From Mordavella massiliensis (GTDB taxonomy: Bacteria; Bacillota; Clostridia; Lachnospirales; Lachnospiraceae), in contig NZ_JACJLV010000024.1 of the NCBI RefSeq assembly GCF_016902415.1, positions 1 to 39,129 of the forward strand: a DNA stretch of 39,129 nt. Reading direction: 5' to 3'. Shown here in pieces: positions 33,229-39,129 of this stretch. Made by a program: the position numbers and the translations under genes. Position 1 is the stretch's first letter. Each line of letters begins with the position of its first letter. The notes under the pieces were generated by a model. It was given only the letters and a program-made list of their open reading frames with translations, made no database searches and had not been told where the DNA came from.

Positions 33229-34389
33229 CTACTCAATATCTCCCGGATCCAGCTTCTTCTGCTTCAGCTTCAGATACACAATCTCCCGGAACAGGGCATA
33301 AACCACAGACACGATGGGGATAAAGATCAACATTCCCACAATGCCCATCAGGCTGCCGCCGATGCTGACCGCCGCCAGTACCCAGATCGACGGTAACCCA
33401 ACCGATCCGCCTACCACATGGGGGTAGATCAGGTTTCCCTCGATCTGCTGCAGTACCAGGAAAAGTACAATAAATCCAAGCGCCTGAAGCGGATTCACCA
33501 TAAAGATCAGAAATGCTCCGATCACGCAGCCGATAAATGCTCCAAAGATCGGGATCAGCGCCGTCACAGCGATCACGATTCCCACCAGCAATGCATAAGG
33601 CAGATTCAGGATCGTCATCGCTACTACGAACATACTTCCCAGGATCAACGCCTCTACACACTGGCCTGTAAGAAAGCTGGAAAAGGTCTTGTTGGTCAGG
33701 GCCAGTACCTCAAGGGTTGCCTCTGCCCTGCTCTTTTTCATGAACGCATACATGACGCGTTTACACTGTCTGGTCAGTTTTTCTTTCTGCAGCAAAATGT
33801 AAATGGAAAATACGAATGCAATGAAGAATGTGGTCAGTCCGCTGACAATACTTCTTGCCGCAGTGATCGTTGAATTCAGCACATTTCCTGCGCCCTGGGT
33901 AAAGAAATTGATCCCTGTATCCATGATCTTGTTCCAGTCGAATTTCAGGTCGTTGATCCAGATGATCATATCCGGATTGTCATGAAATACCCCGGCTGCC
34001 CATACCTGCAGCTTCGGGATGAATCTCTGGATATTTCTTCCCAGGTTGATAAATGTTTCGCCCAGCTGCGGCACCAGCACCAGCATAACCAGCGCGATCA
34101 CGCCGATCACGCCAAACAGCACCAGCAGCATGCTCACAGGTCTTGCCAGTTTCTGCAGATATTTTTTCCCTTCGATCCGCTCCGGCTTGAAAAGATGCCT
34201 CTGAATAAAATTCATGGGCACGTTCAGCACAAATGCGATCGCCCCTCCCAAAAGGAAGGGGAAGATCACATGGATGATAAACCGGATCACGTCCAGGATA
34301 ATGTCGTACCGCCAGAAACACAGAACCACCAGCGCTGCAAAGACGATCAGTCCCCGGATTCTTTTTACCACTTCATCGTTAAATTCCAT
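33229..34389 (-). CDS. AI-2E family transporter
   Basis: A 386-residue membrane protein of the AI-2E/PerM/TqsA family. N-terminal helices (about 12-58 and 85-112) precede a soluble segment with VPQLGETFINL. The C-terminal block of helices holds the conserved PYALLVGIVIAVTALIPIFG and LQQIEGNLIYPHVVGGSVGL segments. Members export autoinducer-2 or act as ion/H+ antiporters. It starts 11 bp after the P-type ATPase stop, so it shares the Mn-riboswitch transcript, which favours an ion-related job. TAGGATGATG provides a modest ribosome binding site. Confidence 0.9.
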   Translation of the reverse strand: MEFNDEVVKRIRGLIVFAALVVLCFWRYDIILDVIRFIIHVIFPFLLGGAIAFVLNVPMNFIQRHLFKPERIEGKKYLQKLARPVSMLLVLFGVIGVIALVMLVLVPQLGETFINLGRNIQRFIPKLQVWAAGVFHDNPDMIIWINDLKFDWNKIMDTGINFFTQGAGNVLNSTITAARSIVSGLTTFFIAFVFSIYILLQKEKLTRQCKRVMYAFMKKSRAEATLEVLALTNKTFSSFLTGQCVEALILGSMFVVAMTILNLPYALLVGIVIAVTALIPIFGAFIGCVIGAFLIFMVNPLQALGFIVLFLVLQQIEGNLIYPHVVGGSVGLPSIWVLAAVSIGGSLMGIVGMLIFIPIVSVVYALFREIVYLKLKQKKLDPGDIE

Positions 34390-34400
34390 ATCGCATCATC

Positions 34401-36944
34401 CTATTTTAAATGTTCTCTGATCCATTTCATCAGCTGAATGATCGGCAGGTTCAAAAGCGCCAGGCCGTATACGATCAGAAGATGCGCGCCGTCCAGCGTA
34501 TATACACTGAACAGGTTGTGCAGTCCCGGGATCATCAATACTCCTGTGATCAGGAGAAGTCCCAGTACAAATGCGCCGATCAGATAAATATTGTTGAAAA
34601 ATCTCTTTGTAAAGATTACCGGCTTGTTGGATTTGCAGTTAAATCCGTGCACAAGTCTGGAGGTACAAAGCGTACCAAACGCCAGAGTGCTTCCCAGCAG
34701 GCTTCCGCCCTCGTTTAATCCGATCAGGAAAGCGATAGTGGTCATAGCGCCGATACATAATCCTTCTGTACCGATCCGCGCCAGATAGTCTCTGGTAAGG
34801 ATCGATTCGTTCATCGGACGGGGTTTTTCGTTCATCACATCCTTGGAATGAGGCTCCAGTCCCAGGGCGATCGCCGGAAGGCTGTCTGTCAGCAGGTTGA
34901 TAAACAACAGGTGTACCGGTGCAAATGGTACCGGCAGGCCTACGATGGAGGCGAAGAGTACCGTAAGGATCGCTCCGAAGTTTCCTGACAACAGGAACTG
35001 AATGGAGAATTTGATATTCCGGTACAGATTCCGTCCGTTTTCTACTGCTTTTACAATAGTTGCAAAGTTATCGTCTGTCAAGACCATAGCGGCCGCATCT
35101 TTGGAAACTTCCGTTCCGGTAATTCCCATCGCAACACCAATATTCGCCTGTTTCAGAGCCGGAGCGTCGTTGACACCGTCTCCTGTCATGGCTACGATAT
35201 TTCCTCTTTCCTGCCATGCCCGGACAATCCGGATCTTGTGTTCCGGTGAAACACGGGCATAAACGGAAATCTTCGGTACAAATTCCTGCAGCTCTTCATC
35301 GGACATATTTTCGATCACAGCGCCCTCGCAGGCCTCAGACTCATCTTTCAGAATACCGATACGCTTTGCGATCGCTGCAGCGGTGATCTTATGGTCTCCG
35401 GTGATCATGATCGGCTTAATGCCGGCCTGGATACACTCGGCAACCGCCGCTTTGGATTCCTCTCTGGGCGGATCCATCATGGCAATCAGACCAAGGAAGG
35501 TCAGATCATTTTCATCTTCCAGTGTGATTTCCCGATTTTCTTCAATCTCTTTATATGCAAATGCAAGCACCCGCAGGCCGTCTCTGGAAAACTCCAGGTT
35601 CTGCGCCTCGATCTCCGCCTTTCTTTCTGCAGTCATAGGCTCGACCATTTCGCCGCGGCGGATGCGGGTCATTCTGGTCAATAGGACATCTACCGCGCCC
35701 TTTACTACCATGACATGTCTGCCGCTGAAAACATGAGCCGTAGACATCAGCTTACGATCGCTGTCGAACGGAATCTCCGACTTTCTGTCGTATACATCCC
35801 GCACCTCAAAAGCCTCTCTTCCCAGTCTGCTTCCCAGATTGATCAGAGCCGTCTCTGTCGGATCTCCGATCTCCTGCCCATTTGCATTGGAAGAGTCGTT
35901 ACAGAGAATACTGAAGTTCAGAAGTCTCTCCTGGTTCGGATCGTTCAGATTAATCTCGGAAACCGGGATCCGCTTGCCATCCACATAATAATCTTCTACC
36001 GTCATCTTATTCTGTGTCAGCGTACCGGTTTTATCGGAACAGACAATAGACACGCTTCCCAGGCCTTCCACTGCCTGCAGCTTACGGATGATCGCATGCT
36101 CCTTGGCCATCTTCTGCGTACCAAAGGACAGCACGATGGTTACGATAGAACTCAAAGCCTCCGGGATCGCGGCTACTGCAAGCGCTACCGCAAAAAGGAA
36201 TGCATCTCCCGGCTGGTCTCCTCTGAAAATACTAATTCCAAAAAGGATCGCACAAAATACAATGATCAGAATGGAAAGTTTCTTTCCGAAATCGTCCAGA
36301 TTTACCTGGAGCGGTGTTCTCTTCTCTGAGGTATTCTTCAGAAGACTGGCAATCTTGCCCACTTCTGTTCCCATACCGATCGCCGTAACCTCATATGCCG
36401 CACGGCCGTAAGTAACAAAGCTTCCGGAGAATACCCGGTTCGTCTGATCTCCAAGCGCTGCGCCTTCAGGCACCTCATCCAGAGATTTTTCTACAGATAA
36501 ACTCTCTCCTGTCAGCGCACTTTCATCCACCTTCAGGCTGGCGCACTCGATCAGTTTCCCATCTGCCGGCACACAGTCTCCTGCCTCCAGCAGCACACGG
36601 TCTCCAATCGTAACTTCTCTGGAGGGGATCTGTTTTACCACTCCGTCACGGATAACTTTGGCTTCCGGCGCAGACATCTGCTTCAGTGCATCCAGCGACT
36701 GCTCCGCCTTTAAAGTCTGTACCGTTCCAAGGATCGCATTCATGGTGATTACCACCAGAATAACAATGGCGCTCTCAAAATCGCCAAGAAATCCGGATAC
36801 GATCGCTGCAATGATCAGTATAATTACCAGAAAATCCTTATACTGTTCCAGAAAAATCTGCAGCGTGCTTTTCTTCTTGCCTTCCACCAGCTCATTAAAA
36901 CCATATTTTTCCTGGTTTTGTCTGGCCTGTTCACTTGTCAGCAT
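34401..36944 (-). CDS. P-type cation ATPase, probable Mn2+ (or Ca2+) exporter
   Basis: An 847-residue P2A-type ATPase. The actuator motif TGES is at 145-148 and the phosphorylation site DKTGT starts at Asp304. The hinge is MTGDGVNDAPALK, and the membrane motifs are AAIPEALSS (helix 4) and NLLTDSLPAIALG (helix 6). SERCA-type pumps have PEGLP; the PEALS form and the upstream yybP-ykoY riboswitch suggest Mn2+ efflux like Lactococcus YoaB, although many such genes are labelled calcium ATPases. GAGGAG is 7 bases before the ATG. Upstream in-frame codons belong to the riboswitch. Confidence 0.92.
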   Translation of the reverse strand: MLTSEQARQNQEKYGFNELVEGKKKSTLQIFLEQYKDFLVIILIIAAIVSGFLGDFESAIVILVVITMNAILGTVQTLKAEQSLDALKQMSAPEAKVIRDGVVKQIPSREVTIGDRVLLEAGDCVPADGKLIECASLKVDESALTGESLSVEKSLDEVPEGAALGDQTNRVFSGSFVTYGRAAYEVTAIGMGTEVGKIASLLKNTSEKRTPLQVNLDDFGKKLSILIIVFCAILFGISIFRGDQPGDAFLFAVALAVAAIPEALSSIVTIVLSFGTQKMAKEHAIIRKLQAVEGLGSVSIVCSDKTGTLTQNKMTVEDYYVDGKRIPVSEINLNDPNQERLLNFSILCNDSSNANGQEIGDPTETALINLGSRLGREAFEVRDVYDRKSEIPFDSDRKLMSTAHVFSGRHVMVVKGAVDVLLTRMTRIRRGEMVEPMTAERKAEIEAQNLEFSRDGLRVLAFAYKEIEENREITLEDENDLTFLGLIAMMDPPREESKAAVAECIQAGIKPIMITGDHKITAAAIAKRIGILKDESEACEGAVIENMSDEELQEFVPKISVYARVSPEHKIRIVRAWQERGNIVAMTGDGVNDAPALKQANIGVAMGITGTEVSKDAAAMVLTDDNFATIVKAVENGRNLYRNIKFSIQFLLSGNFGAILTVLFASIVGLPVPFAPVHLLFINLLTDSLPAIALGLEPHSKDVMNEKPRPMNESILTRDYLARIGTEGLCIGAMTTIAFLIGLNEGGSLLGSTLAFGTLCTSRLVHGFNCKSNKPVIFTKRFFNNIYLIGAFVLGLLLITGVLMIPGLHNLFSVYTLDGAHLLIVYGLALLNLPIIQLMKWIREHLK

Positions 36945-36974
36945 ATTTTTTCTCCTCTCTCTTTTGCAATAGGA

Positions 36975-37022
36975 TAAAAAAAAGACCCCTATTGCACACT
37001 TCTTGTTATGCAATAAAAGTCT
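36975..37022 (-). terminator. Riboswitch expression-platform terminator
   Basis: A 14-bp stem with three G-U pairs (plus positions 36983-36996 and 37009-37022) and a 12-base loop is followed by eight T residues on the minus strand. Its 5' arm starts in the GTGAGAC end of the aptamer, so ligand binding and termination compete. A third segment (36964-36973) is complementary to the 3' arm and could refold after readthrough, just before the ATPase ribosome binding site. Confidence 0.85.
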
Positions 37023-37140
37023 CACCTTTTCATTGCGATACGGATGATCTCTCATCGTATTGACGTATTCGCAAACGGCAGGCCTGCTGTATAACCTTCT
37101 TATTCAGGAAATGCAATGCCTGACGCAAGTTACTCCCTTT
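37017..37140 (-). promoter_or_regulatory. yybP-ykoY manganese riboswitch
   Basis: The leader has the two conserved loop elements of this class: GGGAGTAAC (about 37129-37137) near the 5' end and CGTCAATACG followed by GGTGAGAC (about 37019-37026) near the 3' end. Paired segments lie between them (CGATGAGAGATCATCCG). The class binds Mn2+ and usually turns on exporters. It lies between a consensus promoter and the terminator, upstream of the P-type ATPase. Confidence 0.85.
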
Positions 37141-37151
37141 TATCTTCATCT

Positions 37152-37180
37152 ACTATACAAGAAAACTTTTGCGCTGTCAA
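37152..37180 (-). promoter_or_regulatory. Strong SigA promoter of the ATPase operon
   Basis: TTGACA (37175-37180) and TATAGT (37152-37157) are 17 bp apart on the minus strand, about 15 bases before the first conserved riboswitch element. Confidence 0.9.
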
Positions 37181-37208
37181 TCCTATTTTATACTTCTATT
37201 TTATACTT

Positions 37209-37523
37209 CTATTCTTCCTCCTTTTGCGGGATCGTAAACCCCTCAACCTCAAAACATGTGATCCAGGGATATTCTACATAATTTACGGAAACTTTTTCGT
37301 CCCTGGCAATGCCTTCCGCCGGGTAATACACATTGCCCAGCTCACTCTGGTCGGCCGTATACCCTTTTCCCCGCATCGTCTCTTCGTCCTCATCGGTAAA
37401 ACTTACCGAAACCTCCAGGTACGGAGGCGCACATCAGCTGGTGATCTCTTCCACATTCAGCACCACATGCCGCCATCCATACTTTTGCATATATTCTTTT
37501 GCATTATCATTTAAATAAACCAT
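37209..37523 (-). CDS. Selenoprotein with Sec-Cys motif (HesB-like, CC/Se family)
   Basis: A 104-residue protein if the TGA at 37434-37436 is read as selenocysteine (residue 30). The frame is open before and after it: MVYLNDNAKEYMQKYGW, then VEEITS-Sec-CAPPYLEVSV, and on to TIPQKEEE and a TAG. The neighbouring Cys31 gives a Sec-Cys pair where relatives have Cys-Cys, a pattern known from small HesB/IscA-like proteins of Clostridia. GAGGAG is six bases before the ATG. A hairpin with a GU-containing loop lies just after the TGA. A redox or metal-binding role is likely; the exact function is unknown. Conventional gene finding would split or miss it. Confidence 0.8.
37412..37436 (-). promoter_or_regulatory. 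Candidate bacterial SECIS element
   Basis: Six bases after the TGA (37434-37436) the mRNA can form CCTCC / GGAGG (37423-37427 and 37412-37416) around the loop GUACCU. The GU in the apical loop and its place inside the coding region fit bacterial SECIS hairpins recognised by SelB. The loop is slightly closer to the UGA than in E. coli fdhF. Confidence 0.65.
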
Positions 37524-37577
37524 CAGACTCTCCTCTTCGTCTATGATATGAAAAATTTCCAGTTGTCAATAATCCAT

Positions 37578-37976
37578 TTACTTATTAATGCCAAGCTTAC
37601 TCAGCAAAGCTTCTTGCAGTACCTGTGAAAAATTTACCCCCATTGCTGTTGCCTCCTCATTCAGCCATTCAGGAATGCTAAGGGTCTTCTTTACCGCTCT
37701 GGAATTATGCTTCTTCTGATATTCCAGCATATCAAATTCAATAATTGCCAGTGTTCCTTCTTCCACATCTACCTTATCAATCTCCGTTGGGCTTGGGATC
37801 TCCTCCCCTTCTTCTTTTCTGCTCACCAAAGCCAAACCCATTGCCTCAACAGCCATCTCATAAGCCCTGGTCATATCATCGCCTTCTGTGAAGCATTCTG
37901 GAAAGTCTGGAAATGAAACCCAGAATCCGCCCTCTTCTGCTCTATGAAATACCGCCGGATAAAACAATTTATTCAT
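37578..37976 (-). CDS. hicB: HicB-family antitoxin
   Basis: A 132-residue protein. The N-terminal HicB fold (about 1-60) contains YPAVFHRAEEGGFWVSFPDF and PECFTEGDDMTRAYEMAVEA. The C-terminal ribbon-helix-helix DNA-binding region (about 95-130) contains VKKTLSIPEWLNEEA. The ATG at 37976 has GGGAGG 8 bases upstream; longer frames enter the hicA remnant. It normally neutralises HicA and represses the operon. Here HicA is truncated, so it may act only as a regulator. Confidence 0.88.
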   Translation of the reverse strand: MNKLFYPAVFHRAEEGGFWVSFPDFPECFTEGDDMTRAYEMAVEAMGLALVSRKEEGEEIPSPTEIDKVDVEEGTLAIIEFDMLEYQKKHNSRAVKKTLSIPEWLNEEATAMGVNFSQVLQEALLSKLGINK

Positions 37977-38012
37977 ACGTGATACCTCCCATCTACTCTC
38001 TGGGCGCAAGGT

Positions 38013-38135
38013 TTATCGCAGCCCCGCCTGTTTAAGTATTGCCTGCTCCAAACCCTTTTTCATGGCTTTGGAGTGATAAGGAACAATTACCATTCTTTCA
38101 GATTCCGGATTCTTCAATTTTACATGAGAACCATA
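38013..38135 (-). pseudogene. hicA: HicA toxin, 5'-deleted
   Basis: Forty codons ending at TAA read YGSHVKLKNPESERMVIVPY, then HSKAMKKGLEQAILKQAGLR. This is the HicA double-stranded RNA-binding fold from the catalytic GSH onward. The normal first 20 or so residues and start codon are missing, and an in-frame TGA (38136-38138) lies directly before. Only a TTG inside the fragment could start translation. It is 36 bp before hicB, the normal order. Confidence 0.75.
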
Positions 38136-38145
38136 TCAAGATGCT

Positions 38146-38185
38146 ATTATATCACGTATCATTACGTGCGTAAACATTTTTACGC
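38146..38185 (-). promoter_or_regulatory. hicAB promoter with two palindromic operators
   Basis: TATAAT (38146-38151) and TTTACG (38169-38174) are 17 bp apart on the minus strand. The palindrome CACGTATCATTACGTG (38153-38168) fills the spacer, and GCGTAAA-CATT-TTTACGC (38168-38185) covers the -35. Both are likely HicB operators. The -10 lies only 8 bp before the in-frame stop of the hicA fragment, so the deletion removed the original leader and start. The rest, 38186-38332, is AT-rich with no supported gene. Confidence 0.7.
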
Positions 38186-38332
38186 AATTTTACGTATATT
38201 CTATATTATTTGTCTGGCTGCTGTACTTATAAGTCGACGATAATTTTTTTAATACTTATCTGGAATATAAATGAAATATTTTAAGAGAGAAAAACGACAT
38301 CATGCGACGCCATATAGAAAATTAGAAGAATA

Positions 38333-38363
38333 GCGGAAACCCAAGTAAATACCAGATTTCCGC
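38333..38363 (-). terminator. Probable terminator of the rRNA-tRNA transcript
   Basis: A 7-bp stem GCGGAAA / TTTCCGC lies 14 bases after tRNA-Lys and is followed on the minus strand by TATTCTTCTAATTTT, a broken T-run. Confidence 0.55.
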
Positions 38364-38376
38364 CTCTTTAGATTCA

Positions 38377-38449
38377 TGAGCGTGCGGGGATTCGAACCCC
38401 GGACAACTTGATTAAAAGTCAAGTGCTCTACCGCCTGAGCTACACGCCC
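38377..38449 (-). tRNA. tRNA-Lys (TTT)
   Basis: A 73-base cloverleaf with acceptor GGGCGTG / CACGCTC (one G-U pair), anticodon loop CTTTTAA, and T-arm GGGGTTCGAATCCCC. The CCA end is not encoded. It is the last gene of the tRNA cluster. Confidence 0.95.
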
Positions 38450-38477
38450 GAAAATATTTTCTTTTAGATAAAGAAAG

Positions 38478-38550
<73 letters not shown>

Positions 38551-38554
38551 GAAA

Positions 38555-38628
<74 letters not shown>

Positions 38629-38657
38629 ATATGAAATTAATGTCTTTTTCAAGACGA

Positions 38658-38730
38658 AGCCGATGATCGGACTCGAACCGATAACCTGCTGATTACAAAT
38701 CAGCTGCTCTGCCAATTGAGCCACATCGGC
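38658..38730 (-). tRNA. tRNA-Thr (TGT)
   Basis: A 73-base cloverleaf with acceptor GCCGATG / CATCGGC, anticodon loop TTTGTAA, and TTCGAGTC in the T-arm. Confidence 0.95.
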
Positions 38731-38751
38731 CTACCGTGATCGAACGGCTAA

Positions 38752-38833
38752 TGGATGGAGGTGGATTCGAACCACCGAAGCAATTTGCAACAGATTTACA
38801 GTCTGCCCCCTTTGGCCACTCGGGAATCCATCC
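38752..38833 (-). tRNA. tRNA-Tyr (GTA)
   Basis: An 82-base class II tRNA with acceptor GGATGGA / TCCATCC, anticodon loop CTGTAAA, and a long variable arm (TGCAAATTGC region), as expected for bacterial tRNA-Tyr. Confidence 0.95.
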
Positions 38834-38841
38834 AGATTGTC

Positions 38842-38914
38842 TGGGGCCTATAGGGCTCGAACCTATGACCCTCTGCTTGTAAGGCAGATGCTCTCCCAGC
38901 TGAGCTAAGACCCC
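38842..38914 (-). tRNA. tRNA-Val (TAC)
   Basis: A 73-base cloverleaf with acceptor GGGGTCT / AGGCCCC, anticodon loop CTTACAA, and TTCGAGCC in the T-arm. Confidence 0.95.
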
Positions 38915-38920
38915 ATACAA

Positions 38921-38994
38921 CGACCCAGAAGAGACTCGAACTCTCGACCTCCGCCGTGACAGGGCGGCGCTCTAACCAACTGAGCCACTGGGCC
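38921..38994 (-). tRNA. tRNA-Asp (GTC)
   Basis: A 74-base cloverleaf with acceptor GGCCCAG / CTGGGTC, anticodon loop CTGTCAC, discriminator G, and TTCGAGTC in the T-arm. It is the first tRNA after the 23S gene, about 80 bp downstream. Confidence 0.95.
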
Positions 38995-39075
38995 ATTTTC
39001 ATATTATATAGAAAGTATATCATATACCTTCAAAACTGCATATAAGAAACTTCATCCTGCCTACCGACCTTCTTT

Positions 39076-39129
39076 GGTCATGCCCTCGACCGATTAGTAG
39101 CAGTCAGCTCCATACATTACTGTACTTCC
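39076..39129 (-). rRNA. 23S ribosomal RNA, 3' end (partial)
   Basis: The minus strand reads GTACAGTAATGTATGGAGCT, then GACTGCTACTAATCGGTCGA and GGGCATGACC. This is the conserved end of 23S rRNA. The gene continues past the window edge. The exact mature end is estimated at the GACC that pairs with the 5' end. The spacer to tRNA-Asp (38995-39075) contains no 5S sequence. Confidence 0.9.

Noticed and set aside
36964-36996. Second hairpin after the ATPase terminator as a separate attenuator
   Set aside because: It encloses the T-run and can form only after readthrough. It is noted in the terminator entry but not as an independent switch.
38269-38331. A 20-codon plus-strand frame (MKYFKREKRHHATPYRKLEE)
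   Set aside because: It has no ribosome binding site or promoter and is too short to support.

Overview
The window looks like chromosome from a spore-forming, gut-type Clostridia, most likely Lachnospiraceae. The support is moderate GC, strong GGAGG-type ribosome binding sites, meso-diaminopimelate dehydrogenase, a fused PotC-PotD polyamine transporter, an ECF transporter, T-box and Mn-riboswitch leaders, SpmA/SpmB spore maturation proteins and a UGA-decoding selenoprotein. The species cannot be named from sequence alone. Most genes lie on the minus strand.

Layout. 1-9.2 kb is housekeeping: an alpha/beta hydrolase, citrate synthase, KsgA, a small XRE regulator, a membrane protein with a 9-bp repeat, then the metG-ddh-tatD operon, which is led by a methionine T-box and carries a 46-bp perfect palindrome. 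8.5-14.7 kb is an accessory uptake cluster: two PHP-domain phosphoesterases, an RpiR/SIS regulator and an ECF transporter (S, fused double ATPase, T) of unknown substrate. 14.7-19.6 kb is the potR-potA-potB-potCD polyamine operon, whose PotA carries two Ig-like repeats inserted into its TOBE domain. 19.8-23.3 kb holds a small anchored protein, endonuclease III, a ProX-like deacylase, a ferredoxin-type DUF362 protein with an in-frame stop near its end, and a PepSY lipoprotein probably controlled by the nearby two-component system (24-26 kb). Between these last two sits an AbrB-type antitoxin with a remnant of its PIN toxin.

26-31.3 kb carries a DUF885 peptidase, a lipoprotein, spmB, a MATE transporter and spmA. 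A small AT-rich cassette (XRE regulator plus DUF1016 nuclease) follows spmA and is bounded on its far side by a second, diverged copy of the spmA 3' end. Next comes a heavily deleted methyltransferase pseudogene. 33.2-37.2 kb is a P-type cation ATPase and an AI-2E-family permease behind a consensus promoter and a yybP-ykoY (Mn2+) riboswitch with terminator. A selenoprotein gene with an in-frame UGA at codon 30 lies at 37.2-37.5 kb and would be missed by ordinary gene calling. HicB with a 5'-deleted HicA follows. The window ends with seven tRNA genes (Asp, Val, Tyr, Thr, fMet, Phe, Lys in transcription order) directly downstream of a 23S rRNA 3' end, with no 5S gene between.

The most interesting items are the selenoprotein, the Ig-like insertion in PotA, the ECF/PHP/RpiR cluster, the spmA-tail cassette, the long palindrome, and two toxin-antitoxin loci where the toxin is broken and the antitoxin intact.
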